64,000 bases of DNA from Chitinophagales bacterium (GCA_015654695.1 JAATGJ010000135.1:30479-94478), one strand, 5' to 3'. Positions 26,686 through 36,446 are shown, counted from the first letter of the stretch. Translations and numbers: made by a program. Notes: generated from the sequence alone by a model not told the origin.

Positions 26686-27303
26686 ATGAAAAAAACCGCA
26701 ATCATAGCCGGTGCCCTATTTTTCCTGTTTACAGCAACTGTAAATGCACAATCAGATTCTTTGCCTGTACAGCCTGTAAAAACAACAACGGATCAATGGA
26801 ATAACCATAATCCTGAAAAATATAAGCTGCTTCCAATGCCGGAAGCTATTACACTGGAAAAGAAATTCCCTGTTATAGGCAAGTATAATATTACTGATAA
26901 AGCCGGAGTTGTTTCCAATGCAAGCATCACGCTTGATGAAACAAATAAAGGTATCGTATTGGTAGAAGGTCTTCCCCAGGGAACGATCAAAGCTTACCTG
27001 AGAAAAGCACCAGGTACTTATAAAATACCCGTGCAAAAAACAGCGGATGAAAAAGATGTAGCAGAAGGCGTACTAATCTTTGATAAAGAGAACAACACGC
27101 TGGATATATGTATAGGCTGCACTTACAACATTGAAGATCCTGCTTCAGCATTTGCTACAACTGAACCAGTTGCTGAAGAACCAATAAAAACAGTAAAAAC
27201 GAAGAAAGGTATTGCCAAGGCAAAAGTAATTCCAGTGAAAACTTGGAAATACAGCGGAACAAAAGTTGTAGAAACTACCGCTTCTGTTGCCCCTATGCAG
27301 TAA
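26686..27303 (+). CDS. Secreted protein of unknown function
   Basis: 205 residues with a clear signal peptide (KKTAIIAGALFFLFTATVNAQ). The mature part is soluble, with beta-strand-like segments (KFPVIGKYNITDKAGVVSNASITLDE) and a central IPVQKTADEKDVAEGVLIFDKENNTLDICIGC. The tail is rich in Lys, Thr and Val. Two Cys in CIGC might form a disulfide or bind metal. No known domain is recognised. It is transcribed alone and followed by a strong terminator. Confidence 0.65.
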   Translation: MKKTAIIAGALFFLFTATVNAQSDSLPVQPVKTTTDQWNNHNPEKYKLLPMPEAITLEKKFPVIGKYNITDKAGVVSNASITLDETNKGIVLVEGLPQGTIKAYLRKAPGTYKIPVQKTADEKDVAEGVLIFDKENNTLDICIGCTYNIEDPASAFATTEPVAEEPIKTVKTKKGIAKAKVIPVKTWKYSGTKVVETTASVAPMQ

Positions 27304-27335
27304 GAAATCTAAATCTTTGAATCACCGTGATCAGT

Positions 27336-27371
27336 GTGGAGTCCCGCCGTAAAGCGGGACTCCACTTTTTT
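27336..27371 (+). terminator. Rho-independent terminator
   Basis: GTGGAGTCCCGC (27336-27347), loop CGTAAA, GCGGGACTCCAC (27354-27365), then a T-run. It ends the preceding secreted-protein gene and lies upstream of the next promoter. Confidence 0.9.
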
Positions 27372-27376
27372 ATTTA

Positions 27377-27384
27377 TACATTTG
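27377..27384 (+). promoter_or_regulatory. Putative -7 box TACATTTG
   Basis: Exact TAnnTTTG match between the terminator and the ATG at 27402. It supports 27402 as the start of the next gene, since the longer open frame begins upstream of the promoter. Confidence 0.5.
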
Positions 27385-27401
27385 ACCGGAAAACTTCCAT
27401 C

Positions 27402-27941
27402 ATGTTCCATCTTTTTAAAAAGAAAGAAGAAAGTGTAAAGGTGATTGACAGGATATGGATGTCACAAACCGCGAAGTGGAACGGTATCCTGGAACTCTGG
27501 AAAAAAGACCAGGAAATTGTTATCATCACCTGGTTCAATGCCACCCAGCATCATCTTGAAACATTATTCGCTAAAGAAACCATGTCAGCAGTTTCACTGT
27601 TCCTGGCAAGAGAAATACATAGCGCTCAATTATCCGGCAAAAAAATAATTTTCTCGGAGCATCATCCCTTGCGAAAAAAAGAACAGGATTTGTTTAAACG
27701 ATGGCAATTGAATGAAGTGATCGTTCATTCAGCACTTGATGAACCTTTGTTTCAACGATTTGGTGGTGACAAGATCATCGGGGTGATGAAACAAATGGGT
27801 ATGCAGGAAGACAACATGATCGAACATAAAATGATAAGTAATGCGATTGTGAATGCACAGGAAAAAATTGAAGCCAAAGTCCTGACAGAGCATACAGCGT
27901 CCTCCCAGCAGGAATGGATAGAAAGAAATTTACCAGCCTGA
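27402..27941 (+). CDS. SecA-like small protein (reduced ATPase-domain fragment)
   Basis: 179 residues from the ATG at 27402. The C-terminal part LFQRFGGDKIIGVMKQMGMQ with following IEHKMISNAIVNAQEKIEAKV aligns by eye with SecA just after its second nucleotide-binding fold (pattern LMRxFGSDRI...MxKxGMxxGxxIEHxMxxxAIxxAQxKVE). The N-terminal VIDRIWMSQTAKWNGILELW and EIVIITWFNATQHHLETLF resemble the SecA segment that begins that fold. Helicase motifs (GRGTD, QxxGRxGRxG) are missing, as are the preprotein-binding and first ATPase domains, so it cannot be a translocation motor. It may bind SecA partners or have a new role. The similarity needs a profile search. Confidence 0.6.
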   Translation: MFHLFKKKEESVKVIDRIWMSQTAKWNGILELWKKDQEIVIITWFNATQHHLETLFAKETMSAVSLFLAREIHSAQLSGKKIIFSEHHPLRKKEQDLFKRWQLNEVIVHSALDEPLFQRFGGDKIIGVMKQMGMQEDNMIEHKMISNAIVNAQEKIEAKVLTEHTASSQQEWIERNLPA

Positions 27942-28005
27942 AACTGTTAACTGGCAATAGTTTCAGCGTATTGAAATAAATCATCAATAAAAATTAAAAT
28001 AAAAA

Positions 28006-28038
28006 TTTGGCAGTCTGAAAATCCTGCCGCTATCTTTG
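28006..28038 (+). promoter_or_regulatory. Promoter of the SAM riboswitch-met operon
   Basis: TTTG (28006-28009) and TATCTTTG (28031-28038) are separated by 21 bases, fitting the Bacteroidota housekeeping consensus TTTG-N19/21-TAnnTTTG. Transcription would begin a few bases downstream, before the riboswitch. Confidence 0.75.
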
Positions 28039-28046
28039 CTCCAGCC

Positions 28047-28091
28047 TGCCTGCCGGTAGGCAAGTTCTTTACATCCCGGTAGTTATCGGGA
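28047..28091. repeat. Two adjacent palindromic repeats in the met leader
   Basis: TGCCTGCCGGTAGGCA (28047-28062) and TCCCGGTAGTTATCGGGA (28074-28091) are near-perfect palindromes, each with one G-T pair when folded. They lie between the promoter and the riboswitch P1 stem. Both types resemble small interspersed palindromes seen in Bacteroidota genomes; that comparison is from memory. Confidence 0.6.
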
Positions 28092-28092
28092 C

Positions 28093-28201
28093 ACTTATCA
28101 AGAAAGGCAGAGGGTAATGGCCCGATGAAGCCTTGACAACCTATCCGCCAACTGGCGGAAAAGGTGCCAATTCCATCCGCCAGTTGGCGGAACAGATAAG
28201 T
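28093..28201 (+). promoter_or_regulatory. SAM-I (S-box) riboswitch
   Basis: Conserved SAM-I elements appear in order: P1 CTTATC...GATAAG, the kink-turn strand AAGAAAGGCAGAGGG, GGCCCGATGAAGCC, GACAACC, and AAGGTGCCAATTCC. The RNA binds S-adenosylmethionine and shuts off transcription at the terminator that follows. P3 and P4 tips are TCCGCCAACTGGCGGA (28144-28159) and its exact reverse complement (28176-28191), so they derive from a palindromic repeat. It controls metY-metX-hom, though the first start codon is about 500 bases downstream. Confidence 0.92.
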
Positions 28202-28228
28202 CAGATTCAAAGCTTCTAAAATATTCAA

Positions 28229-28260
28229 AGCTCATCTGATTTACCGGATGAGCTTTTTTT
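28229..28260 (+). terminator. Riboswitch expression-platform terminator
   Basis: AAGCTCATC (28229-28237) pairs with GATGAGCTT (28247-28255), followed by a run of T. TCAGAT at 28201-28206 can pair with ATCTGA at 28235-28240, giving a candidate antiterminator. This fits a transcriptional OFF switch. Confidence 0.88.
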
Positions 28261-30033
<1,773 letters not shown>

Positions 30034-30034
30034 T

Positions 30035-31093
30035 ATGGTTTCCGTTTTTAATCACAATGAATCATTCACGTTAGAGTCAGGGATAACCCTTCCGGGTTAT
30101 CACCTGGCTTATACGACGCATGGAAAATTGAACGCGACAAAAGATAACGTAGTATGGATCTTTCATGCATTGACCGCTAACAGTAATCCGCTGGAATGGT
30201 GGCCCGGGCTGGTAGGCGAAGGGAAATATTTTGATCCCTCGAAGTATTTTATCATTTGCGTAAACAAACCCGGCAGTCCTTACGGAAGCATATCACCGCT
30301 TAGCAACGATCCGCAAACCAACCAGCCCTATTATCATGACTTTCCTGTATTCACTATACGGGATATGACAAAGGCTTACCAAAAGCTGAAAGATCACCTC
30401 GGCATCCGGAAAGTTCTTGTTGGTTTGGGTGGCAGTACCGGCGGTATGCAATTACTGGAATGGGCCATTGAAGAACCGGAATTGTTTGAGCATATTGTTC
30501 CCATTGCTTCCAATGCTGTTTTATCTCCCTGGGCTATTGCTTTCAATGCATCGCAGCGACTGGCTATTGAAGCTGATAGCACATGGCTCGAACGCCGGCC
30601 AGATGCAGGACAAAAGGGTTTAGCCGCAGCACGTTCTATTGCTTTGCTTTCTTACCGGCACTATACTGGTTACGATATTACGCAGCCAAGAGATAAAGCG
30701 TATATGGCGCTAAGTAAAGACGTGACGTATGCTGCGGATAACTATCAGCGTTACCAGGGATTGAAACTGGTAAACCGTTTTAATGCAGTTTGCTATTACC
30801 GGCTCAGCCAGAGTATGGACAGTCATGATGTGGGCCGCAACAGGGGCGGTGTTGAAAAGGCATTGAAACTTGTTTCTGCAAAAACACTGGTGATAGGCAT
30901 CTCATCAGATCTGCTTTACCCGATCAGTGAACAGGAATACCTGCAAAAGAATATTGCCGGGGCACAGTTACTAAGTATCGCCAGCGACTTTGGCCATGAC
31001 GGCTTTTTACTGGAATATGAAAAAATAGAATCAGCGTTGAAAAAATTTATTGAAGAAAGATCATCTCATCATTTAAAAATAGTGAACGGGTAA
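30035..31093 (+). CDS. metX: Homoserine O-acetyltransferase
   Basis: 352 residues, alpha/beta-hydrolase fold. The nucleophile elbow is GGSTGGMQ (the family usually has GGSMGG), the acid lies in GISSDLLYP and the His in DFGHDGFLLE. N-terminal FNHNESFTLESGITLPGYHLAYTTHG and HALTANSNP match MetX. It acetylates homoserine with acetyl-CoA, giving the substrate of MetY encoded immediately upstream. Homoserine comes from the enzyme encoded next, so the operon is a complete branch from aspartate semialdehyde to homocysteine. Confidence 0.95.
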   Translation: MVSVFNHNESFTLESGITLPGYHLAYTTHGKLNATKDNVVWIFHALTANSNPLEWWPGLVGEGKYFDPSKYFIICVNKPGSPYGSISPLSNDPQTNQPYYHDFPVFTIRDMTKAYQKLKDHLGIRKVLVGLGGSTGGMQLLEWAIEEPELFEHIVPIASNAVLSPWAIAFNASQRLAIEADSTWLERRPDAGQKGLAAARSIALLSYRHYTGYDITQPRDKAYMALSKDVTYAADNYQRYQGLKLVNRFNAVCYYRLSQSMDSHDVGRNRGGVEKALKLVSAKTLVIGISSDLLYPISEQEYLQKNIAGAQLLSIASDFGHDGFLLEYEKIESALKKFIEERSSHHLKIVNG

Positions 31094-31121
31094 GGTGTGA
31101 AGATGTTCTAAAAAATAAACC

Positions 31122-32384
31122 ATGGATACACATAAACAATTAACGATAGGATTATTTGGCTTTGGCGTTGTAGGCGAAGGGTTATATAAAGTTTTACAGC
31201 AAACCCCATCCCTGAAAGCATCTATCAAAAAAGTATGTATAAAAAACCCGGGGAAAAAACGCAATGCCCCTGAATCATTATTTACAACGAATAAAGATGA
31301 ATTATTGAACGACCCGGAAATAAATGTGATCGTGGAAGTCATTGATGATTCAAAAGCGGCTTTTGAGATTGTATCCATTGCTTTGCAAAACAACAAAGAT
31401 GTTGTGAGCGCCAGTAAAAAAATGATCGCTGAAAACCTGAAGGCATTGCTGGAACTGCAACAACAAACTGAAAGATCATTTTTATATGAAGCGGCCGCCT
31501 GCGCTTCTATACCGGTAATAAGAAACCTGGAAGAATATTATGATAACGACCTGCTTCATTCTATCAAGGCTATCGTAAACGGTTCTACCAATTTTATTCT
31601 TACCAAAATATTTGAAGAACGGCTGGATTTTAAACAGGCGCTTATGCTGGCGCAGCAACAGGGCTTTGCAGAAAGCGATCCCCGTCTGGATGTGGAAGGT
31701 TATGATGCCGTGAACAAATGGACGTTCCTGCTGACACATGCCTATGGCATTGTTGAAACCAGCGATCATATCCTGTTCAATGGTATTCAACATATTCATT
31801 CTGCAGATGCAATAGTGGCGAAGTCAAAGAACCAGCAGATTAAGTTAGTGGCGGAAGCAAAAAAATTAAAGAATGGTAAAGTGGCAGCATTTGTTCTTCC
31901 CCAGTTTGTAAAACAGGATGATCACCTGGCATTTGTAAAAAACGAATACAATGGCGTAGTAATCGAAAGTGGCTTTTCGGATAAACAATTTTTTTATGGC
32001 AAAGGAGCGGGCAGTTTTCCTACGGCATCCGCTGTATTAAGTGATATCTCCGCATTGCGGTATCAATATAAGTACGAGTACAAAAAATTGTATCATCATA
32101 AACCCCATGAATTAAGCAATGATTTCTTTCTCCGTGTATATGTAAGTTTTGATGATCTGAAGTACGTTCCCCGCGAACGGTTTGAGTGGATAGAAGAATG
32201 GCATTCGGAAGAAGAAAGAAAATACCTGGTGGGAGTTATTTCCTATAAAGAATTAAAAGAAAATGACTGGTGGAAGGAAAATAACACATCTCTTATTCTT
32301 ACACCAGAGCCTGTGATTGAAGATATAGACACACGTAAACTAAAAAAGAAGAGCCTGGAACTGGCAGGAATTGTTTTTAACTAA
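31122..32384 (+). CDS. hom: Homoserine dehydrogenase
   Basis: 420 residues with an N-terminal Rossmann motif (IGLFGFGVVGEGLYKVL), the core NGSTNFILTKI and DVEGYDAVNKWTFLLTHAYG regions containing the catalytic lysine and substrate-binding residues. It reduces aspartate semialdehyde to homoserine with NAD(P)H. The C-terminus is about 100 residues of ACT-like character (FFLRVYVSFDDLKYVPRERF), suggesting amino-acid feedback. It is the last gene of the riboswitch-controlled operon and is followed by a terminator. Confidence 0.95.
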   Translation: MDTHKQLTIGLFGFGVVGEGLYKVLQQTPSLKASIKKVCIKNPGKKRNAPESLFTTNKDELLNDPEINVIVEVIDDSKAAFEIVSIALQNNKDVVSASKKMIAENLKALLELQQQTERSFLYEAAACASIPVIRNLEEYYDNDLLHSIKAIVNGSTNFILTKIFEERLDFKQALMLAQQQGFAESDPRLDVEGYDAVNKWTFLLTHAYGIVETSDHILFNGIQHIHSADAIVAKSKNQQIKLVAEAKKLKNGKVAAFVLPQFVKQDDHLAFVKNEYNGVVIESGFSDKQFFYGKGAGSFPTASAVLSDISALRYQYKYEYKKLYHHKPHELSNDFFLRVYVSFDDLKYVPRERFEWIEEWHSEEERKYLVGVISYKELKENDWWKENNTSLILTPEPVIEDIDTRKLKKKSLELAGIVFN

Positions 32385-32434
32385 CCCTTATTATACATAT
32401 CAGACTTTACATTTTGCGTTGTTAAATTGAAGAA

Positions 32435-32462
32435 GGGCTTTCCGGAAGGAAGGCTCTTTTTT
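32435..32462 (+). terminator. Terminator of the metY-metX-hom operon
   Basis: GGGCTTTCC (32435-32443), loop GGAA, GGAAGGCTC (32448-32456), with two G-T pairs, then six T. It lies 50 bases past the hom stop. Confidence 0.85.
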
Positions 32463-32518
32463 ATTCATACAACTTTTCTGAATCGAAATATTACCCCTTA
32501 ATTTCGTGACATCATTGA

Positions 32519-32526
32519 TAACTTTG
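32519..32526 (+). promoter_or_regulatory. Putative -7 box TAACTTTG of the Fic gene
   Basis: Exact TAnnTTTG match, about 78 bases before the ATG at 32604 and downstream of the hom terminator. A weak TTTCG element lies upstream. The leader would be about 70 bases. Confidence 0.45.
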
Positions 32527-32603
32527 ATATAGATAGGCAAAGGCTTCTTTTCTACTATCTTGTTACAACTTATATGTATCAATAAATAATTAAATAATCC
32601 TGT

Positions 32604-33956
32604 ATGACTTTATCTGAAAATCTTGCAAAAATAAATCTTCTTCGAAAAGGATTAGATGAATTGCGTCCATTAAGTAACGAGGCAGAAGATAAACTATGGG
32701 AAAAGCTTCGACTAGAGTGGAACTATAATTCTAATCATATTGAAGGCAATACCCTTACTTATAGCGAAACAAAATTACTGTTGCTATTTGAAAAAACTAC
32801 AGGTGATCATGAAAAAAGAGAATACGATGAGATGCAGGCTCATGATGTAGCAATACATTTGATCAGGGATTGGGCTTATGATAAAGAACGCGGTTTGACT
32901 GAAGCTGATATTAAGAATCTGAACAAAATAATATTGGTAAAACCCTACTGGAAAGAAGCACTTACCTATGATGGACAGCAGACAAGAAGGCAGATCAAGG
33001 TAGGAGATTATAAAGAGTATCCTAATTCTGTAAAATTAAAATCAGGTCAGATGTTTCATTACGCATCACCAGAAGAAACGCCACGCCTTATGCAGGAATT
33101 AATTGACTGGTACAGGATCAGGATAACGGAAATTAAAGACCCTATATATTTGGCTGCAGAGTTGCATTATAAACTTATTCGCATACATCCCTTTGATGAT
33201 GGCAATGGAAGAATTGCCCGTCTGCTGGTAAACTATATTCTCATGAAGAATGGCTATACTCCAATTATCATCAAAAGTGCAGATAAGGAAAATTATATTA
33301 CCGCTCTTCAAAAGGCAGATGCAGGGGATGAAGCCGCTTTTCCCAATTATATGGCGGAACAATTAATATGGGCTTTGGAACTTGAAGCAAAAGCAGCTAA
33401 AGACGAAAACCTAGAAGAACCGGATGATATTGATAAAGAAATCGCTATTCTCAAAAAGAAAATAAAGCAAGAGAATAAATTAACGGAAAAAGGAACTCCT
33501 GAAAATATATGTAATACAATTGAAGAGAATATTATCCCTCTTTTCAAAATGCTGGAAAAAAGAGCCAATGAACTAAAAGATATTTTTTTTGATTATGACC
33601 GGATAATGGGGTATAAAATACTTCCCGGTCATGCAGAGCACAGGCTAGGTTCTAAAGAGAGTGATTGGGATATACTTATTAAGAATTGGCTGACCAAAAT
33701 CAGAAATGAGAATCAGCAAATAATACAATTTAACTATGCCTATGAATTCAAGGGATTACAAAAAACAATTGATGGAAGAAATATGTGGATGGGTCTAGAT
33801 ATTTTTTTTGATAGTTATAATTACAGAATTAAAACGCCGGATAATTCGAAGGATAGGCTTTTTCCTTATGGCGAAAAGATTACAGAAGATGATCTCCAGA
33901 ATTTAATTAAACCTATGCTAAGAGATATAATAAAGAGAATTAAGGATGCTAAATAA
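32604..33956 (+). CDS. Fic-family protein (predicted AMPylase), class II self-inhibited
   Basis: 450 residues. The Fic catalytic motif HPFDDGNGR lies at residues 195-203, with the catalytic His and nucleotide-binding Asn-Gly-Arg intact. Near the N-terminus SNHIEGN (43-49) fits the inhibitory motif [S/T]xxxE[G/N], so the enzyme probably holds itself inactive until Glu47 is displaced. C-terminal of the Fic fold is a charged coiled-coil-like stretch (DDIDKEIAILKKKIKQENKL) and a unique 150-residue domain. Fic enzymes usually transfer AMP from ATP to protein hydroxyls. Target unknown; no separate antitoxin gene is visible. Confidence 0.92.
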   Translation: MTLSENLAKINLLRKGLDELRPLSNEAEDKLWEKLRLEWNYNSNHIEGNTLTYSETKLLLLFEKTTGDHEKREYDEMQAHDVAIHLIRDWAYDKERGLTEADIKNLNKIILVKPYWKEALTYDGQQTRRQIKVGDYKEYPNSVKLKSGQMFHYASPEETPRLMQELIDWYRIRITEIKDPIYLAAELHYKLIRIHPFDDGNGRIARLLVNYILMKNGYTPIIIKSADKENYITALQKADAGDEAAFPNYMAEQLIWALELEAKAAKDENLEEPDDIDKEIAILKKKIKQENKLTEKGTPENICNTIEENIIPLFKMLEKRANELKDIFFDYDRIMGYKILPGHAEHRLGSKESDWDILIKNWLTKIRNENQQIIQFNYAYEFKGLQKTIDGRNMWMGLDIFFDSYNYRIKTPDNSKDRLFPYGEKITEDDLQNLIKPMLRDIIKRIKDAK

Positions 33957-33989
33957 TACAGAAGTTATTTAAAAGAATGCCAGCATGAC

Positions 33990-34013
33990 CATATCGAGGA
34001 TATCCTCGATATG
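33990..34013. repeat. Perfect 24-bp palindrome after the Fic gene
   Basis: CATATCGAGGAT (33990-34001) is immediately followed by its exact reverse complement to 34013, with no loop. It begins 34 bases after the Fic stop. It is AT-flanked, lacks a T-run and is too symmetric for a standard hairpin, so a dimeric DNA-binding protein site or a mobile palindrome is possible. Confidence 0.65.
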
Positions 34014-34042
34014 ATATTTAAAATCATAATCAACATAAAAAA

Positions 34043-34294
34043 AGTAGCCCAGCTAGTGCAAAATATGCACATACTGAACGCCGTTTGCACCATTTCGTTG
34101 ATTTCAACGAGATGGTAGAAGCCGAGGAGCTAAAAGAGACAATGATAAACTATCCCACAATGCTTGCTGCCGTGGTTGCTGCTTGGCAATAAAGAGGAAG
34201 CCTTGAAAGTGTGTCTCAAGCTCCGGGATTCAACAAAGAACTGCTCCGTGAGACATACCAAGACAGCAGGCATAAAAGTTTGCCGGTAAGATGA
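34043..34294 (+). pseudogene. Degraded reading frame, unidentified
   Basis: One frame reads KYAHTERRLHHFVDFNEMVE and on to PTMLAAVVAAWQ, a TAA stop (34190-34192), then RGSLESVSQAPGFNKELLRE and on to a TGA at 34292-34294. The protein-like composition on both sides of the stop suggests a decayed gene of about 80 codons. No upstream start fits well and I recognise no family. It may be chance. Confidence 0.35.
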
Positions 34295-34345
34295 AAAGAC
34301 TGTAAGTGCTGAATACATTTATTATTTTCCGTTCATCTTACCGGC
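34282..34345. terminator. 14-bp inverted repeat upstream of the DUF2167 gene end
   Basis: GCCGGTAAGATGAA (34282-34295) and TTCATCTTACCGGC (34332-34345) are exact reverse complements with a 36-base loop. It lies just past the stop of the minus-strand DUF2167 gene and at the end of the decayed frame. The long loop makes termination uncertain; it could mark the end of a small element. Confidence 0.45.
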
Positions 34346-34355
34346 GCAACTATTG

Positions 34356-35303
34356 TTAAGAAGGTATTTTTGTATCGGTAGATGCAGGTGGCGCAGGGTC
34401 ATACACCATTTCCGGTTCTTTCTTCTTCCTGATCAATTTCACTACCCATGCTCCTATGGCCGCTACAGCCAGCAGGATTAGTTTCCAGAATTTCGCAAAA
34501 AAACCAATCTTAAGCAGAATTTTTCCCGCTACTAATCCTCCCACTGTATAGGCTGCTATCTTATCTGTATTACTGTCAAAATCTGCATAACGGTTACCTT
34601 CTGTAAATTCAGCGATGGTCAATATCTGGTTAATATCGTTTTTCACCTGTGGCAGTTCATTCATAGTAGCCACAGCATTTAATGAAAGAATACCCTTACG
34701 GCCCAGGAAGCGTACATCATAATTTAATGTACTGCCATCCTCGCCGCCAAACTGCAATTCTTTTGCCCAGTGCAGTATTTTATTTTTTGAATCATAAAAA
34801 GGCGGTTGCGCCCAGCCCACCATGTGAATAGAAGGATAACCTTGTTTTTGCCGTTCGGTATTCATAGCCGGCTCTTCTTTATGCATTTCATCCAGCAGTT
34901 CCTGGTAATTTATTTTACCGGCATCATCATCCTTGACATAACCCATATCATCAAAACTGATAATAAAAGCATAACTGCTGTCAATAAGCGGCCCGCCGGT
35001 TTCAGGAAAGATCATTCCTAATATATCATCCCTTTCAGGGTTGCCCCATATATCCTGTATGACATACCTGCTTTGTTCAATGCCGAGATATTTAAACCCT
35101 TCGGGAATATTCAGTTTCGCTATTCCGCCTTTCAATTGTATAACGCCTGTTTCGTAGTTCATAGCGCTATTAACGGAATCTCTCAGTTTCTGGTAAGCCT
35201 GTATTTCTTCAAGCTCAAGTTTTAAAGAATCAGGGTCGCTCTTTGCAAAAGCAAGAAAGGCAGAAGCGAGAAATAAATAAAGAAGAAAAATAGTTTTTTT
35301 CAT
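34356..35303 (-). CDS. DUF2167 membrane protein
   Basis: 315 residues: signal peptide (KKTIFLLYLFLASAFLAFA), a large extracytoplasmic domain with the DUF2167 features GGIAKLNIPEGFKYLG, DDMGYVKDDDAGKINYQELL and MVGWAQPPFYDSKNKILHWAKEL, then hydrophobic segments near residues 255-290 (VGGLVAGKILLKIGFFAKFW and LILLAVAAIGAWVV) and a basic tail. Function of the family is unknown; it is predicted to face the periplasm. It stands alone. Confidence 0.88.
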   Translation of the reverse strand: MKKTIFLLYLFLASAFLAFAKSDPDSLKLELEEIQAYQKLRDSVNSAMNYETGVIQLKGGIAKLNIPEGFKYLGIEQSRYVIQDIWGNPERDDILGMIFPETGGPLIDSSYAFIISFDDMGYVKDDDAGKINYQELLDEMHKEEPAMNTERQKQGYPSIHMVGWAQPPFYDSKNKILHWAKELQFGGEDGSTLNYDVRFLGRKGILSLNAVATMNELPQVKNDINQILTIAEFTEGNRYADFDSNTDKIAAYTVGGLVAGKILLKIGFFAKFWKLILLAVAAIGAWVVKLIRKKKEPEMVYDPAPPASTDTKIPS

Positions 35304-35451
35304 GTTTAATGGTTTTGGTTCGCGAAATATATATCTTTTTATTAAAAAATTGAAACAATGAAACCATTTCTTCCTGCGCCAGGCACTTAAACGTAAATGA
35401 TATATGTAAGGCCCGGCGTGTCAGTCATCCACAGGTATCAGACCCGTATCG

Positions 35452-35459
35452 TACCTTTG
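35452..35459 (+). promoter_or_regulatory. Putative -7 box TACCTTTG at the start of the polysaccharide locus
   Basis: Exact TAnnTTTG match lying 12 bases before the ATG at 35472. It implies that the longer frame starting at 35397 is not used. Confidence 0.5.
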
Positions 35460-35471
35460 CTGCAACCATTT

Positions 35472-36446
35472 ATGACCATGCGCGAATTATCAGTTGTTAT
35501 TACAGTAATGAATGAGGAGGATAATATAAAACCTCTCCTGGAAGCTGTCCGCAATGCTTTGAAGGATATTGACTATGAAGTGATACTCGTAGATGATGGC
35601 TCCACCGACAAAACCCGGATACAGGTTCTTGAATATTCCGATGACAGAACAATACTTGTTGAACTAAGAAAAAATTATGGCCAGAGTACCGCGATGACTG
35701 CCGGTATAGATTATTCAAGAGGCAAATATGTAGCCTTGCTGGATGGTGACCTCCAAAATGATCCTACTGATATCCCGGCAATGCTTGACCTGTTAAAAAG
35801 AGAAGACTGGGATGTAGTGGCCGGTAACCGGGCAAACAGGAAAGATGGTTTTATTCTTCGCAAGCTGCCAAGCAATCTTGCCAATGCATTGATCCGCCGG
35901 ATGACAGGAGTTTATATCCGCGATTACGGCTGTACACTAAAAGTATTTAAAAGGGAAATAGCGGAGGAGCTGGGATTGTATGGTGAACTGCACCGCTTCA
36001 TCCCGGTGCTGGCGAAAATGCAGGGAGCGAAGATCACACAGGTGGATGTAAAACACCACTCAAGACAATTTGGTAAAAGCAAGTATGGCATCAACCGTAC
36101 TTTTAAAGTGATGAGTGACCTGGTATTAATGGTATTCATGCGGAAGTATATGCAAAAACCCATGCATCTTTTTGGAACGATCGGTTTTATCAGTTTTGGC
36201 CTTGGCCTGCTGATCAATCTTTACCTGCTGGTATTAAAAATAATGGGCCAGGATATCTGGGGAAAGCCTATCCTGATACTTGGATTGATCTTATTACTTG
36301 GCGGGATACAGTTTATCACTATCGGTATCATTGCAGACATTAATGTCCGCACCTATTTTGAATCGCAGAATAAAAAGACTTATACTGTAAGGAAAGTATA
36401 TCATGCTAAAAAGGAGGTCAGCGCCTCATTAGATATTACGGTATGA
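35472..36446 (+). CDS. Glycosyltransferase family 2, polyprenyl-phosphate type
   Basis: With the ATG at 35472 (or 35478) the protein has about 324 residues. GT-A signatures: LSVVITVMNEEDNIKPLL, EVILVDDGSTDKT, nucleotide/metal site LLDGDLQNDP, and HHSRQFGKSKYGINR before two C-terminal helices (GFISFGLGLLINLYLLVL and ILGLILLLGGIQFITIGI). This layout is that of enzymes moving a sugar from a nucleotide donor to undecaprenyl or dolichyl phosphate (DPM1/ArnC-like). It ends one base before the convergent epimerase gene. Confidence 0.9.
   Translation: MTMRELSVVITVMNEEDNIKPLLEAVRNALKDIDYEVILVDDGSTDKTRIQVLEYSDDRTILVELRKNYGQSTAMTAGIDYSRGKYVALLDGDLQNDPTDIPAMLDLLKREDWDVVAGNRANRKDGFILRKLPSNLANALIRRMTGVYIRDYGCTLKVFKREIAEELGLYGELHRFIPVLAKMQGAKITQVDVKHHSRQFGKSKYGINRTFKVMSDLVLMVFMRKYMQKPMHLFGTIGFISFGLGLLINLYLLVLKIMGQDIWGKPILILGLILLLGGIQFITIGIIADINVRTYFESQNKKTYTVRKVYHAKKEVSASLDITV

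Noticed and set aside
27327..27401. Upstream extension of the SecA-like protein
   Set aside because: It would start inside a strong terminator stem and upstream of the likely promoter.
28093..28201. Reading the riboswitch repeats as a short CRISPR array
   Set aside because: There are only two inverted, palindromic copies with no regular spacers and no cas genes; the conserved SAM-I core explains the region.
35397..35471. Upstream ATG for the first glycosyltransferase
   Set aside because: The TACCTTTG box lies between it and the family-like start at 35472.
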